A stretch of DNA of 64,000 nucleotides from Bacteroidales bacterium (GCA_014800245.1 JAAVGM010000019.1:105763-169762); one strand, 5' to 3'. Shown: positions 35,696-46,682, counted from the stretch's first letter. Notes: generated by a model from the letters alone, not told the origin. Translations and numbers: made by a program.

Positions 35696-38600
35696 TTAAT
35701 CTAAAGTGATGCTCAGACCGAGACCGCGAAGCTCGTGGAGAAGCACATTGAGAGATTCGGGGATACCGGGGTTTGGCATTGTGTCGCCCTTCACAATTGC
35801 TTCGTATGCCTTGCTTCGTCCTACCACGTCGTCCGACTTGATAGTAAGGATCTCCTGAAGGATGTGGGCAGCGCCGAATGCTTCGAGCGCCCAAACCTCC
35901 ATCTCTCCGAAACGCTGACCACCAAACTGAGCTTTACCACCAAGAGGCTGCTGAGTGATCAAGGAGTACGGACCGATCGAACGTGCATGCATCTTGTCCT
36001 CAACCATGTGACCAAGCTTAAGCATATAGATCACACCTACTGTAGCAGGCTGGTCGAAACGATCGCCGGTGCCACCGTCGTAAAGATAAGTCTTACCATA
36101 ACGGGGAACGCCTGCCTTGTCGGTCCATTCATTGAGGTCGTCGAGTGATGCACCATCGAAGATAGGTGTAGCAAATTTCTCGCCAAGTTCACGACCGGCC
36201 CATCCGAGTACGGTCTCGAAGATCTGACCAAGGTTCATACGAGAAGGCACACCAAGCGGGTTCAAGCAGATATCCACGGGAGTTCCGTCCTCAAGGAACG
36301 GCATATCCTCCTGACGTACCACACGAGATACGATACCCTTGTTACCGTGACGACCTGCCATCTTATCGCCGACACCGATCTTACGCTTTTTGGCGATATA
36401 TACCTTCGCCAGCTGCATGATGCCGGAGGGAAGTTCGTCACCGATGGTGATATCAAATTTCTTGCGGCGGAGTTCGCTGTCGATCTCCTTGCTCTTGCGC
36501 AGATAATTGGTGATAAGCTTAGCCACCATGTTATTGATGCGATCATCGTTGGTCCAACCGCTGAGGTTGATTGTCTCGTAGTCGATTGTTCCGAAGTTCA
36601 CATCGCTGAAGTGCTGACCCTTCGGGATGATATCCACGCCGATGAAGTCTTTCACACCCTCAGAAACCTGACCTTTGAGAAGGGTAGTCATCTTCTCAAG
36701 CATGATGGCTTTGAGGTCGGCCTGCTTCTCTTCGTATTCCTCGTCGAGGATAGGAAGCTGAGCATTGGCGCTGTTGCGGGTGGAACGTGTCTTCACTGCA
36801 CGAGAGAAGAGGTTTGTGCCAATCACAACACCCTTCAATGAGGGGGAAGCCTTCAATGAAGCATCCTTCACATCGCCGGCCTTGTCGCCGAAGATTGCGC
36901 GGAGAAGTTTCTCCTCAGGTGTGGGGTCGCTCTCTCCCTTAGGAGTGATCTTACCGATCATGATGTCTCCGGGAACTACGTGTGCTCCGACACGGATGAT
37001 ACCACGCTCGTCGAGATCTTTTGTAGCATCCTCGCTCACGTTGGGTATATCGGATGTGAGCTCCTCCATACCTCGCTTGGTTTCGCGAACTTCAAGGGAA
37101 TATTCGTCAACGTGGATTGAAGTAAGGATATCCTCACGTACCATTCTCTCGTTGAGCACGATTGCATCCTCATAGTTGTAACCCTTCCAAGGCATGAACG
37201 CCACTTTGAGGTTGCGTCCGAGTGCAAGCTCACCCTTCTCAGTGGAGTAACCCTCTGTAAGGATATCCCCCTTCTCGACACGCTGTCCTTTCTCGCAGAT
37301 AGGACGAAGGTCGATGGTTGTGCCCTGGTTGGTGCGTCGGAACTTCGGAATCTTGTATTCCTTGACAGCTGATTCGAACTCTACGAAGTCCTCATCCTCT
37401 GTGCGGTCGTATTTAATGCGGATTACAGTAGCATCCACGAATTCAATCACGCCCGCTCCTTCGGCCATGATCTGAGTGCGTGAATCCTTGATGAGCTGAC
37501 CTTCGATACCTGTGCCGACAATAGGAGCCTCGCTGCGAAGCAAGGGAACTGCCTGGCGCATCATGTTCGAACCCATGAGGGCACGGTTAGCGTCATCATG
37601 CTCAAGGAACGGAATGAGCGATGCAGCGATAGATGCGATCTGGATAGGAGCCACATCCATAAGCTGAAGCTCTTCAGGAGCCACAATCGGGAAGTCGGCA
37701 TCAAGACGCGCCTTAACGCGGGGATTGATGAACGAACCGTCATCGTTGACCGGAGCATTACCCTGAGCAATCATCTTGCCTTCTTCAATCTCGGCTGTAA
37801 GGTAAATCACATCGTCATTGTTCAAATCCACCTTGCCATTCTCCACCTTGCGGTAGGGAGTCTCGATGAAGCCGAGGTTGTTAATCTTGGCATAAACGCA
37901 AAGAGAAGAGATAAGACCGATGTTCGGGCCTTCAGGAGTCTCGATCGGGCAAAGACGGCCATAGTGGGTGTAGTGTACGTCTCGCACCTCGAAACCTGCG
38001 CGTTCACGGGAAAGACCGCCGGGACCAAGAGCCGACATACGGCGCTTGTGGGTGATCTCAGCCAGAGGGTTGGTCTGGTCCATGAACTGAGAAAGCGCAT
38101 TCGTACCGAAGAAGGTATTGATCACAGCCGAGATAGTCTTGGCGTTGATCAGGTCGATCGGAGTGAACACCTCGTTGTCGCGGACGTTCATCTTTTCACG
38201 GATAGAACGAGAGATACGAGCAAGTCCGACACCGAACTGGTTATATAGCTGTTCGCCAACAGTGCGGACGCGACGGTTGCTCAAGTGATCGATATCATCG
38301 ACGTCGCTCTTGGCGTTGATAAGTTCAATAAGATATTTGATGATGGCGATGATATCCTCACGGGTAAGCACCTTCACATCCATCGGAGTGTCGAGTTCCA
38401 GCTTCTTGTTGATTCTGTAACGTCCCACCTCGCCGAGGTCGTAACGCTTCTCAGAGAAGAAGAGGTTCTGGATCACCTCACGCGCCGACTGCTCATCCGG
38501 CGGCTCGGCGTTGCGAAGCTGGCGATAGATATACTGTACAGCCTCGATCTCCGTATTTGTGGGGTCTTTCTGAAGAGTGTTGAAGATGATGCTGTAATCT

Positions 38601-39511
38601 ACAGCACTCACATTCTCACGCTCAAGAAGAATAGTCTTCACACCCGACTCAAGGATGGCATCGATGTTATCCTCAGTGATTTCGTTACCACGATCCACAA
38701 CAAGTGTGTTACGCTCGATAGAGACAACCTCACCGGTGTCCTCATCCACGAAATCCTCCTGATAAGAATTCATCACACGGCCTGCAAGCTTGCGGCCGAT
38801 GGCATTCTGGAGATTGGTTTTGGTAACTTTTACTTCGTCAGCAAGGTCAAAAATCTGAATGATATCCTTGTCTGATTCAAGGCCGATAGCACGCAACAAT
38901 GTAGTGACGGGAAGTTTCTTCTTACGGTCGATGTAAGCATACATCACATTGTTGATATCGGTAGCAAATTCAATCCAGCTTCCACGGAAAGGGATGATGC
39001 GGGCAGAATAAAGCTTCGTACCGTTGGCATGGGTGCTCTGTCCGAAGAACACACCGGGCGAACGGTGGAGCTGAGATACGACAACGCGCTCCGCACCATT
39101 GATGATGAATGTACCCTGCTCGGTCATATAAGGGATCGGACCGAGATACACATCCTGAATTGTTGTGTCGAAGTCCTCGTGGTCGGGGTCAGTGCAATAA
39201 AGCTTGAGCTTAGCCTTCAAAGGCACACTATATGTGAGACCGCGACGCAAACATTCATCTATAGAATAGCGAGGGGGATCGATATAATAATCAAGAAACT
39301 CCAAGACAAAGTTATTACGGGTGTCTGCAATAGGGAAATTCTCTGCAAACACCTTATAAAGCCCCTGATTCTTACGCATCTCGGGGGGAGTGTCAAGTTG
39401 GAGGAAATCCTTGAACGATTTCAACTGAACTTCCAAGAAGTCAGGAAACGGAAGAGGATTCTTAATCGACGCGAAATTAACGCGCGGTTTTTCGGTTAAA
39501 TTTACTGACAT
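35696..39511 (-). CDS. rpoB: DNA-directed RNA polymerase subunit beta
   Basis: 1271 residues, of typical Bacteroidota length, starting [20 protein letters not shown]. Conserved landmarks include [19 protein letters not shown], the rifampicin-pocket region [20 protein letters not shown] followed by [35 protein letters not shown], and [15 protein letters not shown]. In the rifampicin pocket the residues matching E. coli D516, H526 and S531 are the sensitive forms. With RpoC it forms the polymerase active-site cleft. It is preceded by a 245-base gap after rplL that contains a strong hairpin (39699-39735), in the position where E. coli has its rpoBC attenuator. Confidence 0.98.
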   Translation of the reverse strand: MSVNLTEKPRVNFASIKNPLPFPDFLEVQLKSFKDFLQLDTPPEMRKNQGLYKVFAENFPIADTRNNFVLEFLDYYIDPPRYSIDECLRRGLTYSVPLKAKLKLYCTDPDHEDFDTTIQDVYLGPIPYMTEQGTFIINGAERVVVSQLHRSPGVFFGQSTHANGTKLYSARIIPFRGSWIEFATDINNVMYAYIDRKKKLPVTTLLRAIGLESDKDIIQIFDLADEVKVTKTNLQNAIGRKLAGRVMNSYQEDFVDEDTGEVVSIERNTLVVDRGNEITEDNIDAILESGVKTILLERENVSAVDYSIIFNTLQKDPTNTEIEAVQYIYRQLRNAEPPDEQSAREVIQNLFFSEKRYDLGEVGRYRINKKLELDTPMDVKVLTREDIIAIIKYLIELINAKSDVDDIDHLSNRRVRTVGEQLYNQFGVGLARISRSIREKMNVRDNEVFTPIDLINAKTISAVINTFFGTNALSQFMDQTNPLAEITHKRRMSALGPGGLSRERAGFEVRDVHYTHYGRLCPIETPEGPNIGLISSLCVYAKINNLGFIETPYRKVENGKVDLNNDDVIYLTAEIEEGKMIAQGNAPVNDDGSFINPRVKARLDADFPIVAPEELQLMDVAPIQIASIAASLIPFLEHDDANRALMGSNMMRQAVPLLRSEAPIVGTGIEGQLIKDSRTQIMAEGAGVIEFVDATVIRIKYDRTEDEDFVEFESAVKEYKIPKFRRTNQGTTIDLRPICEKGQRVEKGDILTEGYSTEKGELALGRNLKVAFMPWKGYNYEDAIVLNERMVREDILTSIHVDEYSLEVRETKRGMEELTSDIPNVSEDATKDLDERGIIRVGAHVVPGDIMIGKITPKGESDPTPEEKLLRAIFGDKAGDVKDASLKASPSLKGVVIGTNLFSRAVKTRSTRNSANAQLPILDEEYEEKQADLKAIMLEKMTTLLKGQVSEGVKDFIGVDIIPKGQHFSDVNFGTIDYETINLSGWTNDDRINNMVAKLITNYLRKSKEIDSELRRKKFDITIGDELPSGIMQLAKVYIAKKRKIGVGDKMAGRHGNKGIVSRVVRQEDMPFLEDGTPVDICLNPLGVPSRMNLGQIFETVLGWAGRELGEKFATPIFDGASLDDLNEWTDKAGVPRYGKTYLYDGGTGDRFDQPATVGVIYMLKLGHMVEDKMHARSIGPYSLITQQPLGGKAQFGGQRFGEMEVWALEAFGAAHILQEILTIKSDDVVGRSKAYEAIVKGDTMPNPGIPESLNVLLHELRGLGLSITLD

Positions 39512-39698
39512 TGGGAAAAAGTTATTGATACACTTCTCTCACAAAATACCTTCCGGATAATGTTAATGAAAATTTAAATGAGCCGGAAATAATTTAAAAA
39601 ATATGAAATATCTATAATCCTGCGCTCTCCTGTATATCCGGTTCGGAAAAATAAGCCATCCGCAGGGAGAACCTATCAGATGACTTTAATATGCAAAT

Positions 39699-39735
39699 AG
39701 GTTAAGAACGACACCTATCGGTGCGTTCTTAACCT
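39699..39735 (-). promoter_or_regulatory. Hairpin in the rplL-rpoB gap, candidate attenuator or processing site
   Basis: Arms 39699-39710 and 39724-39735 pair perfectly, continue after one bulged base through CACC/GGTG, and close on a four-base loop. It follows the rplL stop by 22 bases. In E. coli the equivalent gap holds an attenuator and an RNase III site that set rpoBC below ribosomal-protein expression. No long T-run follows, so processing is as likely as termination. The rest of the 39512-39756 gap shows nothing else I can name. Confidence 0.6.
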
Positions 39736-39756
39736 ACAGATAGATTAAGTCGATTC

Positions 39757-40131
39757 TTATTTGAGCTCAACTTCAGCGCCAGCCTCTTCGAGCTGCTTCT
39801 TCAAGCCCTCAGCATCAGCTTTGGGAAGACCCTCTTTGATGTTGCTGGGTGCGTTGTCAACGAGTTCCTTAGCCTCCTTAAGGCCAAGACCAGTGAGCTC
39901 TTTAACGAGCTTAACGACTGCGAGCTTGCTTGCACCAGCTGCTTTGAGAACAACGTCGAAGCTGCTCTTCTCTTCAGCTGCGGGAGCGCCAGCTGCGGGA
40001 CCTGCTGCTACTGCAACTGCTGCAGCTGCGGGCTCGATGCCATATTCGTTCTTAAGGATTTCAGCGAGTTCGTTTACTTCCTTTACAGTAAGGTTAACAA
40101 GCTGCTCTGCAAATGCTTTCAAATCTGCCAT
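39757..40131 (-). CDS. rplL: 50S ribosomal protein L7/L12
   Basis: 124 residues. N-terminal dimerisation helices ([20 protein letters not shown]), an alanine/proline-rich hinge (about 36-50), and the conserved C-terminal factor-binding domain ([35 protein letters not shown]). L7/L12 forms the flexible ribosomal stalk with L10 and recruits translation GTPases such as EF-Tu, which is encoded 3 kb upstream in the same cluster. Length and sequence are fully typical. Confidence 0.98.
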   Translation of the reverse strand: MADLKAFAEQLVNLTVKEVNELAEILKNEYGIEPAAAAVAVAAGPAAGAPAAEEKSSFDVVLKAAGASKLAVVKLVKELTGLGLKEAKELVDNAPSNIKEGLPKADAEGLKKQLEEAGAEVELK

Positions 40132-40166
40132 TGTCGTATAGTTTTTTTTGTTTTTTTAAATTGAAA

Positions 40167-40688
40167 TTACTCTTTGTTGGATAAAGTTTCCAATACACCA
40201 TGAAGGATATTGGCACCGCTCTGGAGAGCGCTGATAACGTTCTTCGCAGGAGACTGAAGCAATGCCACAACGTCTGCGATGAGCTCGTTCTTGCTCTTGA
40301 TATTGGAAAGAACATCCAACTGGTCCTCGCCAATGTAAACACTTTCCTCCACGAAAGCACCCTTCAACATAGGAAGAGTATCTTTCTTGTCACGGAACTT
40401 CTTGATCATCTTAGCGGGCGCATTGCCTACATTGCTAAGAAGAAGAGTGGTCTCGCCGTGGAGAAGATCATAAAGACCGGAATAGTCAGTCTCGCTTGCC
40501 TCGAATGCCTGCTTGAGAAGAGTGTTCTTCACGCAAAGCATCTTTATGTCAGCTCCGAAGCATGCACGACGGAGTGCGCTTGTTTTCTCAGCATCAAGAC
40601 CTGCGGTCTGCATCAGATAAACACAGCTGTAATTCTTCAGCTGGTCGCCTATATTGGCAATAATTATAGCTTTATCTTCCTTTTTCAT
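40167..40688 (-). CDS. rplJ: 50S ribosomal protein L10
   Basis: 173 residues. Recognisable L10 features are KEDKAIIIANIGDQLKNYS, the RNA-binding region with ALRRACFGADIKMLCVKNTL and MLKGAFVEE. The C-terminal helix binds L7/L12 dimers. Starts 19 bases after rplA and ends 35 bases before rplL, so the genes are co-transcribed. In many bacteria L10 with L7/L12 represses its own mRNA through the leader; the short rplA-rplJ gap leaves little room for a separate leader here. Confidence 0.97.
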   Translation of the reverse strand: MKKEDKAIIIANIGDQLKNYSCVYLMQTAGLDAEKTSALRRACFGADIKMLCVKNTLLKQAFEASETDYSGLYDLLHGETTLLLSNVGNAPAKMIKKFRDKKDTLPMLKGAFVEESVYIGEDQLDVLSNIKSKNELIADVVALLQSPAKNVISALQSGANILHGVLETLSNKE

Positions 40689-40707
40689 TACTCTGTTTCT
40701 TTATTAA

Positions 40708-41403
40708 TTATTCGGCAACAGATTTAGGCTCGACCTTCACGCCGGGACCCATCGTGCTTGAAAGATAAATGCTCTTAATATATGTGCCTTTGGAAGTGGC
40801 GGGTTTAAGTTTAATCAATGTATTGATAAACTCCTTGGCATTGTCGCGCATCTGCTCGGGGGTGAAAGACACCTTGCCGATAGAAGCATGTACGATACCA
40901 GTCTTATCCACTTTGAAATCGATCTTACCCTGTTTTACTTCCTTCACTGCCTTAGCCACATCCATAGTGACTGTGCCGCTCTTGGGGTTAGGCATCAAGC
41001 CACGAGGACCGAGGATACGACCCAAGGGACCGAGCTTACCCATTACTGAAGGCTGAGTGATGATTACATCAACATCAGTCCAACCTTCCTTGATCTTCTG
41101 AAGATATTCATCAAGACCAACGTAATCGGCACCGGCTTCTTTGGCTGCCGCTTCTGCGTCAGGACCGCACAACACGAGCACTCTAACCTGCTTACCGGTA
41201 CCATGGGGGAGCGAAACTACGCCACGCACCATCTGGTCGGCCTTACGGGGGTCAACACCGAGACGAACATCGATATCGAAAGAAGCATCAAACTTTTCGA
41301 ATGAAGTCTCTTTCACTTTCTCTGCAGCCTCAAACAAGGTGTATTCCTTCCCCGGTTCAATCTTCGATAAAGCCAACTTTTGATTTTTTGTCAGTTTTCC
41401 CAT
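40708..41403 (-). CDS. rplA: 50S ribosomal protein L1
   Basis: 231 residues, typical length. Family motifs: [34 protein letters not shown], and the highly conserved [21 protein letters not shown]1 binds 23S rRNA at the E-site stalk and often represses the L11-L1 operon by binding its own mRNA. It follows rplK by 14 bases. Confidence 0.98.
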   Translation of the reverse strand: MGKLTKNQKLALSKIEPGKEYTLFEAAEKVKETSFEKFDASFDIDVRLGVDPRKADQMVRGVVSLPHGTGKQVRVLVLCGPDAEAAAKEAGADYVGLDEYLQKIKEGWTDVDVIITQPSVMGKLGPLGRILGPRGLMPNPKSGTVTMDVAKAVKEVKQGKIDFKVDKTGIVHASIGKVSFTPEQMRDNAKEFINTLIKLKPATSKGTYIKSIYLSSTMGPGVKVEPKSVAE

Positions 41404-41417
41404 TTTTTTGAAGATTT

Positions 41418-41861
41418 TTAGTTAAGTTCAGGGAAATCACCCTTCACGGTTATACCCATGCTTCTCGCTGTACCTGCAACCATACGCATTGCAGAATCCA
41501 AAGTAAAACAGTTCAAATCCGGCATCTTGTCTTCTGCAATCGTCTTTACCTGATCCCAGGTGATCTCAGCTACCTTCTTACGGTTAGGCTGAGCAGAACC
41601 GCTCTTGATCTTTGCAGTCTCTTTGAGCTGCACAGCTACCGGCGGAGTCTTAACGATAAAGTCGAAGCTCTTGTCAGTGTAGTAAGTGATTACTACAGGG
41701 AGAACCTTACCGGCCTTATCCTGGGTTCGGGCATTGAATTGCTTGCAAAATTCCATGATGTTGATACCCTTAGAACCCAAGGCGGGACCTACGGGAGGAG
41801 ACGGGTTTGCCGCGCCACCTTTAATCTGTAATTTGATCTGTCCAGCAATTTCTTTTGCCAT
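41418..41861 (-). CDS. rplK: 50S ribosomal protein L11
   Basis: 147 residues. N-terminal [20 protein letters not shown] and [20 protein letters not shown] form the conserved domain that binds the GTPase-associated centre of 23S rRNA; the C-terminal domain ends with [13 protein letters not shown]. The proline-rich hinge [10 protein letters not shown] is the thiostrepton-binding region. It lies between nusG and rplA in the standard order. Confidence 0.98.
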   Translation of the reverse strand: MAKEIAGQIKLQIKGGAANPSPPVGPALGSKGINIMEFCKQFNARTQDKAGKVLPVVITYYTDKSFDFIVKTPPVAVQLKETAKIKSGSAQPNRKKVAEITWDQVKTIAEDKMPDLNCFTLDSAMRMVAGTARSMGITVKGDFPELN

Positions 41862-41926
41862 TGTTCTACTTTTTTAAAATGTTGTGTCGAATAAAATTTC
41901 TCCTTTGACCGTAACAAATCGTCGGA

Positions 41927-42478
41927 TCATTCTCTTTCGACTTGGGAATTTTCCAACTCCAGATCAGTGGCTCTGCCAAAAATTTTGACCTCCACCTTAA
42001 TCTTCTTTTTGTCGTTCATCACTTCCTTGATCACGCCATTGAATCCGCTGAACGGACCATCATTGACCTTGACCACTTCGCCTACTACGTAAACGTCGCC
42101 ATCTTCAGCCTGTGGCTGGCGCATCTCATCGGCAGTTCCCAGCATCTTCATCACTTCGCTTTCACGCAAGGGAACAGGCTTACTCGTCTTTTCCCTTCCA
42201 CGCAAAAAATCAATGACATTAGTCGTGTTTCGAAGCTCATAAACCACTTCTCCGGTCAACTGTGCCTTTACAAACACATAGCCGGAATAAAGCGTGCGCT
42301 CTTTCAACACTTTCTTGCCATTGCGAGTGGTATAAACTTTTTCTGTGGGAATCAATACCTGTGAAACAAAATTTCCGATGTCGGTATTCTTTATTGCAGC
42401 ATCCAACACCTCTTTGACTTTTGCTTCCTTTCCTGAGATGGCACGCAATACGTACCACTCCTGCTTATTTTCAGCCAT
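41927..42478 (-). CDS. nusG: Transcription termination/antitermination factor NusG
   Basis: 183 residues. NGN domain (WYVLRAISGKEAKVKEVLDA, then GYVFVKAQLTGEVVYELRN) and a C-terminal KOW domain (VVKVNDGPFSGFNGVIKEV). NusG binds RNA polymerase and couples it to ribosomes or Rho. Length and spacing behind secE (20 bases) are typical. Confidence 0.98.
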   Translation of the reverse strand: MAENKQEWYVLRAISGKEAKVKEVLDAAIKNTDIGNFVSQVLIPTEKVYTTRNGKKVLKERTLYSGYVFVKAQLTGEVVYELRNTTNVIDFLRGREKTSKPVPLRESEVMKMLGTADEMRQPQAEDGDVYVVGEVVKVNDGPFSGFNGVIKEVMNDKKKIKVEVKIFGRATDLELENSQVERE

Positions 42479-42498
42479 TGAAATCCTATGTTAAAAGT

Positions 42499-42690
42499 TT
42501 AAAAACTGATACTGTAAATCAACTCCATCAGAAGACTAAAAATCTTATCAACAGCCCAGATGAATACAGCCAGAATGATGGAAGCAATCAAGACCAGCAC
42601 CGAGCTATTGATGAGTTGTTTCTGAGTCGGCCAAGAAACCTTATAAACCAATTCGTCATAAGATTCCTTTATATCCTTGAATAATTTCAT
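42499..42690 (-). CDS. secE: Preprotein translocase subunit SecE
   Basis: 63 residues from ATG at 42690 (MKLFKDIKESYDELVYKVSW). A longer reading from 42735 would run into the tRNA-Trp gene and is rejected. The conserved amphipathic segment KVSWPTQKQL is followed by a single membrane helix (VLVLIASIILAVFIWAVD), the minimal one-helix SecE form. It stabilises SecY in the export channel. It sits between tRNA-Trp and nusG as in other Bacteroidales. Confidence 0.97.
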   Translation of the reverse strand: MKLFKDIKESYDELVYKVSWPTQKQLINSSVLVLIASIILAVFIWAVDKIFSLLMELIYSISF

Positions 42691-42702
42691 ATTTTCGTTA
42701 AT

Positions 42703-42778
42703 TGGCACGGGAAGAAAGACTCGAACTCTCGACACCCGGTTTTGGAGACCGGTGCTCTACCAACTGAGCTATTCCCGT
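42703..42778 (-). tRNA. tRNA-Trp (CCA)
   Basis: Cloverleaf on the minus strand: acceptor ACGGGAA/TTCCCGT, anticodon loop CTCCAAA giving anticodon CCA, T-loop GTTCGAG, discriminator G and encoded CCA end. It lies between tuf and secE, the typical position. Confidence 0.97.
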
Positions 42779-42845
42779 GTATAAAAGGGGACCCCAGAAC
42801 GGATCTTAAGATCCCCTTTTTATCGAGTTTGTGTTATAGTCTGTA

Positions 42846-44033
42846 TTAATCCTCGTAAACCTGAGTGATCTGACCTGAACCTACTGTACGGCCACCCTCA
42901 CGGATTGCGAAACGAAGACCCTGATCGCAAGCTACCGGAGTGATGAGCTTAACATCGATCTCTACGTTATCGCCAGGCATTACCATTTCTACACCTTCGG
43001 GAAGAGTGATCTCACCAGTTACGTCGAGCGTACGGATGTAGAACTGAGGACGATATTTGTTGTGGAACGGAGTGTGACGACCACCCTCTTCTTTCTTCAA
43101 GATATAAACCTGAGCCTTGAAGTGATCGTGAGGTTTAACCTGTCCGGGGTGGCAAAGCACCATACCACGCTTGATTTCGTTCTTATCAACACCACGGAGG
43201 AGAAGACCTACGTTATCACCAGCCTCACCCTGATCGAGGAGTTTGCGGAACATCTCAACACCTGTAACAGTAGTTTTGCGGTCAGCGCCAAGACCAAGGA
43301 TCTGAACCTCATCACCTACCTTAACGATACCAGTCTCGATACGACCTGTAGCAACTGTACCACGACCAGTGATTGAGAATACGTCCTCAACAGGCATCAA
43401 GAAAGGTTTATCGATATCACGGGGAGGAAGGGGAATCCAGTTGTCAACTGCATCCATGAGCTCCATTACTTTGTCAACCCACTCCTGCTCGCCGTTAAGA
43501 GCACCAAGTGCAGAACCGCGGATGATAGGAGTATTGTCGCCATCGTACTCATACTGAGAAAGGAGGTCACGCATATCCATCTCAACGAGCTCGAGCATTT
43601 CCTCATCGTCAACCATGTCACACTTGTTCATGAATACAACAAGACGGGGAACGTTTACCTGACGAGCGAGAAGGATGTGCTCACGAGTCTGGGGCATCGG
43701 ACCATCAGTTGCAGCAACTACGATGATAGCACCGTCCATCTGAGCAGCACCAGTTACCATGTTCTTCACATAGTCGGCGTGTCCCGGGCAGTCAACGTGA
43801 GCATAGTGACGATTTGCAGTCTGATACTCTACGTGTGCTGTATTGATTGTGATACCACGCTCTTTCTCTTCGGGAGCGTTATCAATTGAATCGAATGAGC
43901 GAAGCTCTGAAAGACCTTTTTCTGCAAGAACCTTAGTGATCGCAGCAGTAAGAGTAGTCTTACCGTGGTCCACGTGACCGATCGTACCGATGTTCACGTG
44001 CGGTTTGGTTCTTTCGAATTTTTCTTTAGCCAT
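42846..44033 (-). CDS. tuf: Elongation factor Tu
   Basis: 395 residues. GTPase motifs: [15 protein letters not shown] (P-loop, residues about 19-33), the switch region [25 protein letters not shown], and NKCD. Domains II and III follow with [11 protein letters not shown] and the C-terminal [11 protein letters not shown]-Tu brings aminoacyl-tRNA to the ribosome. It is flanked by tRNA genes on both sides, so the transcript starting near 44490 probably carries tRNAs, tuf and the translocation/ribosomal genes. Confidence 0.98.
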   Translation of the reverse strand: MAKEKFERTKPHVNIGTIGHVDHGKTTLTAAITKVLAEKGLSELRSFDSIDNAPEEKERGITINTAHVEYQTANRHYAHVDCPGHADYVKNMVTGAAQMDGAIIVVAATDGPMPQTREHILLARQVNVPRLVVFMNKCDMVDDEEMLELVEMDMRDLLSQYEYDGDNTPIIRGSALGALNGEQEWVDKVMELMDAVDNWIPLPPRDIDKPFLMPVEDVFSITGRGTVATGRIETGIVKVGDEVQILGLGADRKTTVTGVEMFRKLLDQGEAGDNVGLLLRGVDKNEIKRGMVLCHPGQVKPHDHFKAQVYILKKEEGGRHTPFHNKYRPQFYIRTLDVTGEITLPEGVEMVMPGDNVEIDVKLITPVACDQGLRFAIREGGRTVGSGQITQVYED

Positions 44034-44094
44034 AGTTTTGCTATTATTGTTGTATTGTTAATTTTAAAACCTTCACGAGGAAAGAGATTTTTCG

Positions 44095-44166
<72 letters not shown>

Positions 44167-44171
44167 AAATC

Positions 44172-44247
44172 TGGAGCGGAAGACGAGGTTCGAACTCGCG
44201 ACCCTTAGCTTGGAAGGCTAATGCTCTACCAACGGAGCTACTTCCGC
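44172..44247 (-). tRNA. tRNA-Gly (TCC)
   Basis: Minus strand; acceptor GCGGAAG/CTTCCGC, anticodon loop CTTCCAA (TCC), T-loop GTTCGAA, discriminator T and encoded CCA. Confidence 0.96.
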
Positions 44248-44265
44248 AGATTGTTTTTTTTTTCG

Positions 44266-44348
44266 TGGGCGAAGATGGATTCGAACCACCGAAGGTATAA
44301 ACCAGCAGATTTACAGTCTGCCCCATTTGGCCACTCTGGTATTCGCCC
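44266..44348 (-). tRNA. tRNA-Tyr (GTA)
   Basis: Minus strand; acceptor GGGCGAA/TTCGCCC, anticodon stem GCAGA/TCTGC with loop CTGTAAA (GTA), and the long variable arm of class II tRNAs. CCA is not encoded. Confidence 0.96.
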
Positions 44349-44357
44349 TGAATTTTG

Positions 44358-44431
44358 AGCCTCTTGTCGGATTCGAACCAACGACCCCGAGATTACAAAT
44401 CACGTGCTCTGGCCAACTGAGCTAAAGAGGC
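44358..44431 (-). tRNA. tRNA-Thr (TGT)
   Basis: Minus strand; acceptor GCCTCTT/AAGAGGC, anticodon loop TTTGTAA (TGT) on a stem CGTGA/TCTCG with a central T-T mismatch. First gene of the four-tRNA group ahead of tuf. CCA is not encoded. Confidence 0.95.
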
Positions 44432-44495
44432 TTGCTCATCCGATTTTCCAACCGCTCTTTCTTGCGAGAGATGCAGTGGTTAACCGATTTCGAGT

Positions 44496-44527
44496 GCAAA
44501 GTTATAACAAATTTCTTTTACTGCAAA
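44496..44527 (-). promoter_or_regulatory. Promoter of the tRNA-tuf-ribosomal cluster
   Basis: Minus strand TTTG (44527-44524), exactly 19 bases, TAACTTTGC (44504-44496). It lies 65 bases ahead of the first tRNA and is the only clear promoter found for the cluster. Confidence 0.85.
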
Positions 44528-44593
44528 ATTTTTCGGTAAAAAAATTTCTAAAAAATTATCCTTATTTTTTAAGCAGTATTAAATATCTGTTGA

Positions 44594-44640
44594 AATAATC
44601 TGATTTCTTGAAAGTTAACATTTCAAGAAATCAGATTATT
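44594..44640 (-). terminator. Terminator downstream of glmS
   Basis: Perfect 20-bp stem (44594-44613 with 44621-44640) and a seven-base loop, 15 bases past the glmS stop. The T-run after it is on the plus strand (44641-44648); the minus side has only TTTC, so it may also act on plus-strand transcription. Confidence 0.75.
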
Positions 44641-44654
44641 TTTTTTTGCGTTTT

Positions 44655-46499
44655 TTATTCCACAGTTACAGACTTTGCAAGATTGCGCGGCATATCCACA
44701 TCTTTCCCCTTATTTATGGCGATATAATAAGAGAGAAGCTGGAGGGGGATGGAAGTGATGATCGGGGTGAGACACTCCGGAATCTCGGGCACCTCCAATA
44801 CATGGTCGGCGATATTGCGTATCACCGTATCCCCTTCTGTCACGATTGCAATGATGCTTCCGCCACGAGCTTTCACCTGCTGCACATTGCTTACGATCTT
44901 CTCATACAGATGATCGTTGGGAGCTATGATTACAGATGGCATCTCAGCATCGATAAGGGCAATGGGTCCATGCTTCATTTCAGCCGCAGGATATCCCTCG
45001 GCATGGATGTAAGAGATCTCTTTCAGCTTCAACGCCCCTTCGAGAGCTACAGGATAGCTGTAGCCGCGTCCGAGATAGAGGAAGTTTCGGGCATAGGTAT
45101 AGATCAGCGACAATCGCTCAATCTTGTCGTTAAGCTTAAGCACCTTCTCCACATATTCGGGAATGCGAAGCACCTCCTGCCCTATCTCCGTGATCTTCTC
45201 CTGATCCATTGTACCCTTAAGCTGTGCTATTCCGAGGGCAAGGAGAGTCAGCACCATCACCTGGCCGGTGAAGGCTTTGGTAGATGCCACTCCGATTTCA
45301 GGACCTACGTGGATGTAGGTTCCACTGTCGGTTTCGCGAGGGATGGAAGAACCTACCATATTGGAAATGCCGAATACGAATGCACCCATATTGCGCGCTA
45401 TCTTTACGGCAGCCAATGTATCGGCTGTCTCGCCGCTCTGGGAAATGGCAATCACAATATCCTTATTGTCGAGCACGGGATTGGAATATCTGAACTCGCT
45501 CGCATATTCCACCTCCACGGGGATTCGGCACATATCTTGCAGAAGATATTTCCCGAGCAGGGCGGCATGCCATGATGTGCCGCAGGCCACAATTACAATG
45601 CGCTTGGCATTAAGGAATGTCTCTTTATTGTCGTTGATGCCGCTGATATTGATCTTCGAGCCGTGGTCGATGATGCGTCCTCGCACACAGTCGCGAAGCG
45701 TAGAGGGCTGTTCGAAAATCTCCTTGAGCATAAAATGAGGATATCCGCCTTTTTCGAGCTGAGAGATGGAGAGCTCAAGGGTCTTCACATCAATCTTGCT
45801 CTCGTGGTTGTCAAGATTCACAATCTTCAGAGGCTCCCCTTTCTTTATCACGGCAATCTCCTCATCCTTCAAATACACCACATCTTTGGTGTATTCCACA
45901 AAGGGAGTGGCATCGGAAGCGAGGAAGGTCTCACCCTCTCCTATTCCGATCACGAGTGGGCTGCTCTGGCGAGCCGCCACTATCGTATCGGGATGATCCT
46001 TCTCGATCACGGCGATTGCGTAAGCGCCGATCACCTGATTCAAGGCCTCGCGGACAGCATCCACCAAGGAGCAGTTGTTCTTCACCTTTATATATTCTAT
46101 GAGCTGCACGAGCACCTCTGTATCGGTTTCCGACTGGAACGAACAGCCATGCTGAATCAGCGCATCCTTGAGCACTTTATAGTTTTCGATTGTGCCGTTA
46201 TGCACAAGCGCAAGATTTCCATCCTCGCTGTAGTGGGGATGAGCGTTTGTATCCGATGGTTCTCCATGGGTGGCCCAGCGAGTATGTGCAATCCCGACTC
46301 CCGCATCTGTCGATTTATCACGGCAGAAATCCTCAAGATTGCTTACTTTCCCTTTGGCTTTATATACTTTCAGCTTCCCGTCGTTCCCTTCAAGGGCTAT
46401 TCCCGCGCTATCGTAACCGCGATATTCAAGACGGTGAAGTCCTTTTATCAAAATATCGTAAACATTTCCGTTTCCGATGTATCCTACAATTCCACACAT
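44655..46499 (-). CDS. glmS: Glutamine-fructose-6-phosphate aminotransferase (isomerizing)
   Basis: 614 residues. Cys2 is the glutaminase nucleophile (MCGIVGYIG), with the HTRWATHGEPSDTNAHPHYS loop of the amidotransferase domain (about 1-235). Two SIS sugar-isomerase domains follow (CGTSWHAALLGKYLL and ISQSGETADTLAAVK; then YLGRGYSYPVALEGALKLKE), ending DMPRNLAKSVTVE. The enzyme makes glucosamine-6-phosphate for peptidoglycan and lipid A. It is monocistronic, with its own promoter and hairpin terminator. I saw no ribozyme-like glmS leader; the 5' leader is only about 60 bases. Confidence 0.98.
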   Translation of the reverse strand: MCGIVGYIGNGNVYDILIKGLHRLEYRGYDSAGIALEGNDGKLKVYKAKGKVSNLEDFCRDKSTDAGVGIAHTRWATHGEPSDTNAHPHYSEDGNLALVHNGTIENYKVLKDALIQHGCSFQSETDTEVLVQLIEYIKVKNNCSLVDAVREALNQVIGAYAIAVIEKDHPDTIVAARQSSPLVIGIGEGETFLASDATPFVEYTKDVVYLKDEEIAVIKKGEPLKIVNLDNHESKIDVKTLELSISQLEKGGYPHFMLKEIFEQPSTLRDCVRGRIIDHGSKINISGINDNKETFLNAKRIVIVACGTSWHAALLGKYLLQDMCRIPVEVEYASEFRYSNPVLDNKDIVIAISQSGETADTLAAVKIARNMGAFVFGISNMVGSSIPRETDSGTYIHVGPEIGVASTKAFTGQVMVLTLLALGIAQLKGTMDQEKITEIGQEVLRIPEYVEKVLKLNDKIERLSLIYTYARNFLYLGRGYSYPVALEGALKLKEISYIHAEGYPAAEMKHGPIALIDAEMPSVIIAPNDHLYEKIVSNVQQVKARGGSIIAIVTEGDTVIRNIADHVLEVPEIPECLTPIITSIPLQLLSYYIAINKGKDVDMPRNLAKSVTVE

Positions 46500-46562
46500 A
46501 TTTTTATGTTTTGTAATAGCGTAAAACGGCGTGCCATATATACACGTCGCCTTTAAACTAAC

Positions 46563-46594
46563 GCAAAATTACGTTTTATATTCCATTATTCCAA
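46563..46594 (-). promoter_or_regulatory. glmS promoter
   Basis: Minus strand TTG (46594-46592), 20 bases, TAATTTTGC (46571-46563), about 60 bases ahead of the ATG. Confidence 0.8.
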
Positions 46595-46682
46595 TTTTTC
46601 AACGAAATAACGTTAATTTACGCGCAATAGGTGCAATTACTTACATTTTATTAAATAGGATATCGCATATATATAAATAAAA

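Noticed and set aside
37900..38200. Rifampicin-resistance substitutions in rpoB
   Set aside because: The pocket sequence has the residues of sensitive enzymes at the positions matching E. coli 516, 526 and 531.
42691..42735. Longer SecE start
   Set aside because: It overlaps the tRNA-Trp gene, and the conserved SecE sequence starts at the ATG at 42690.
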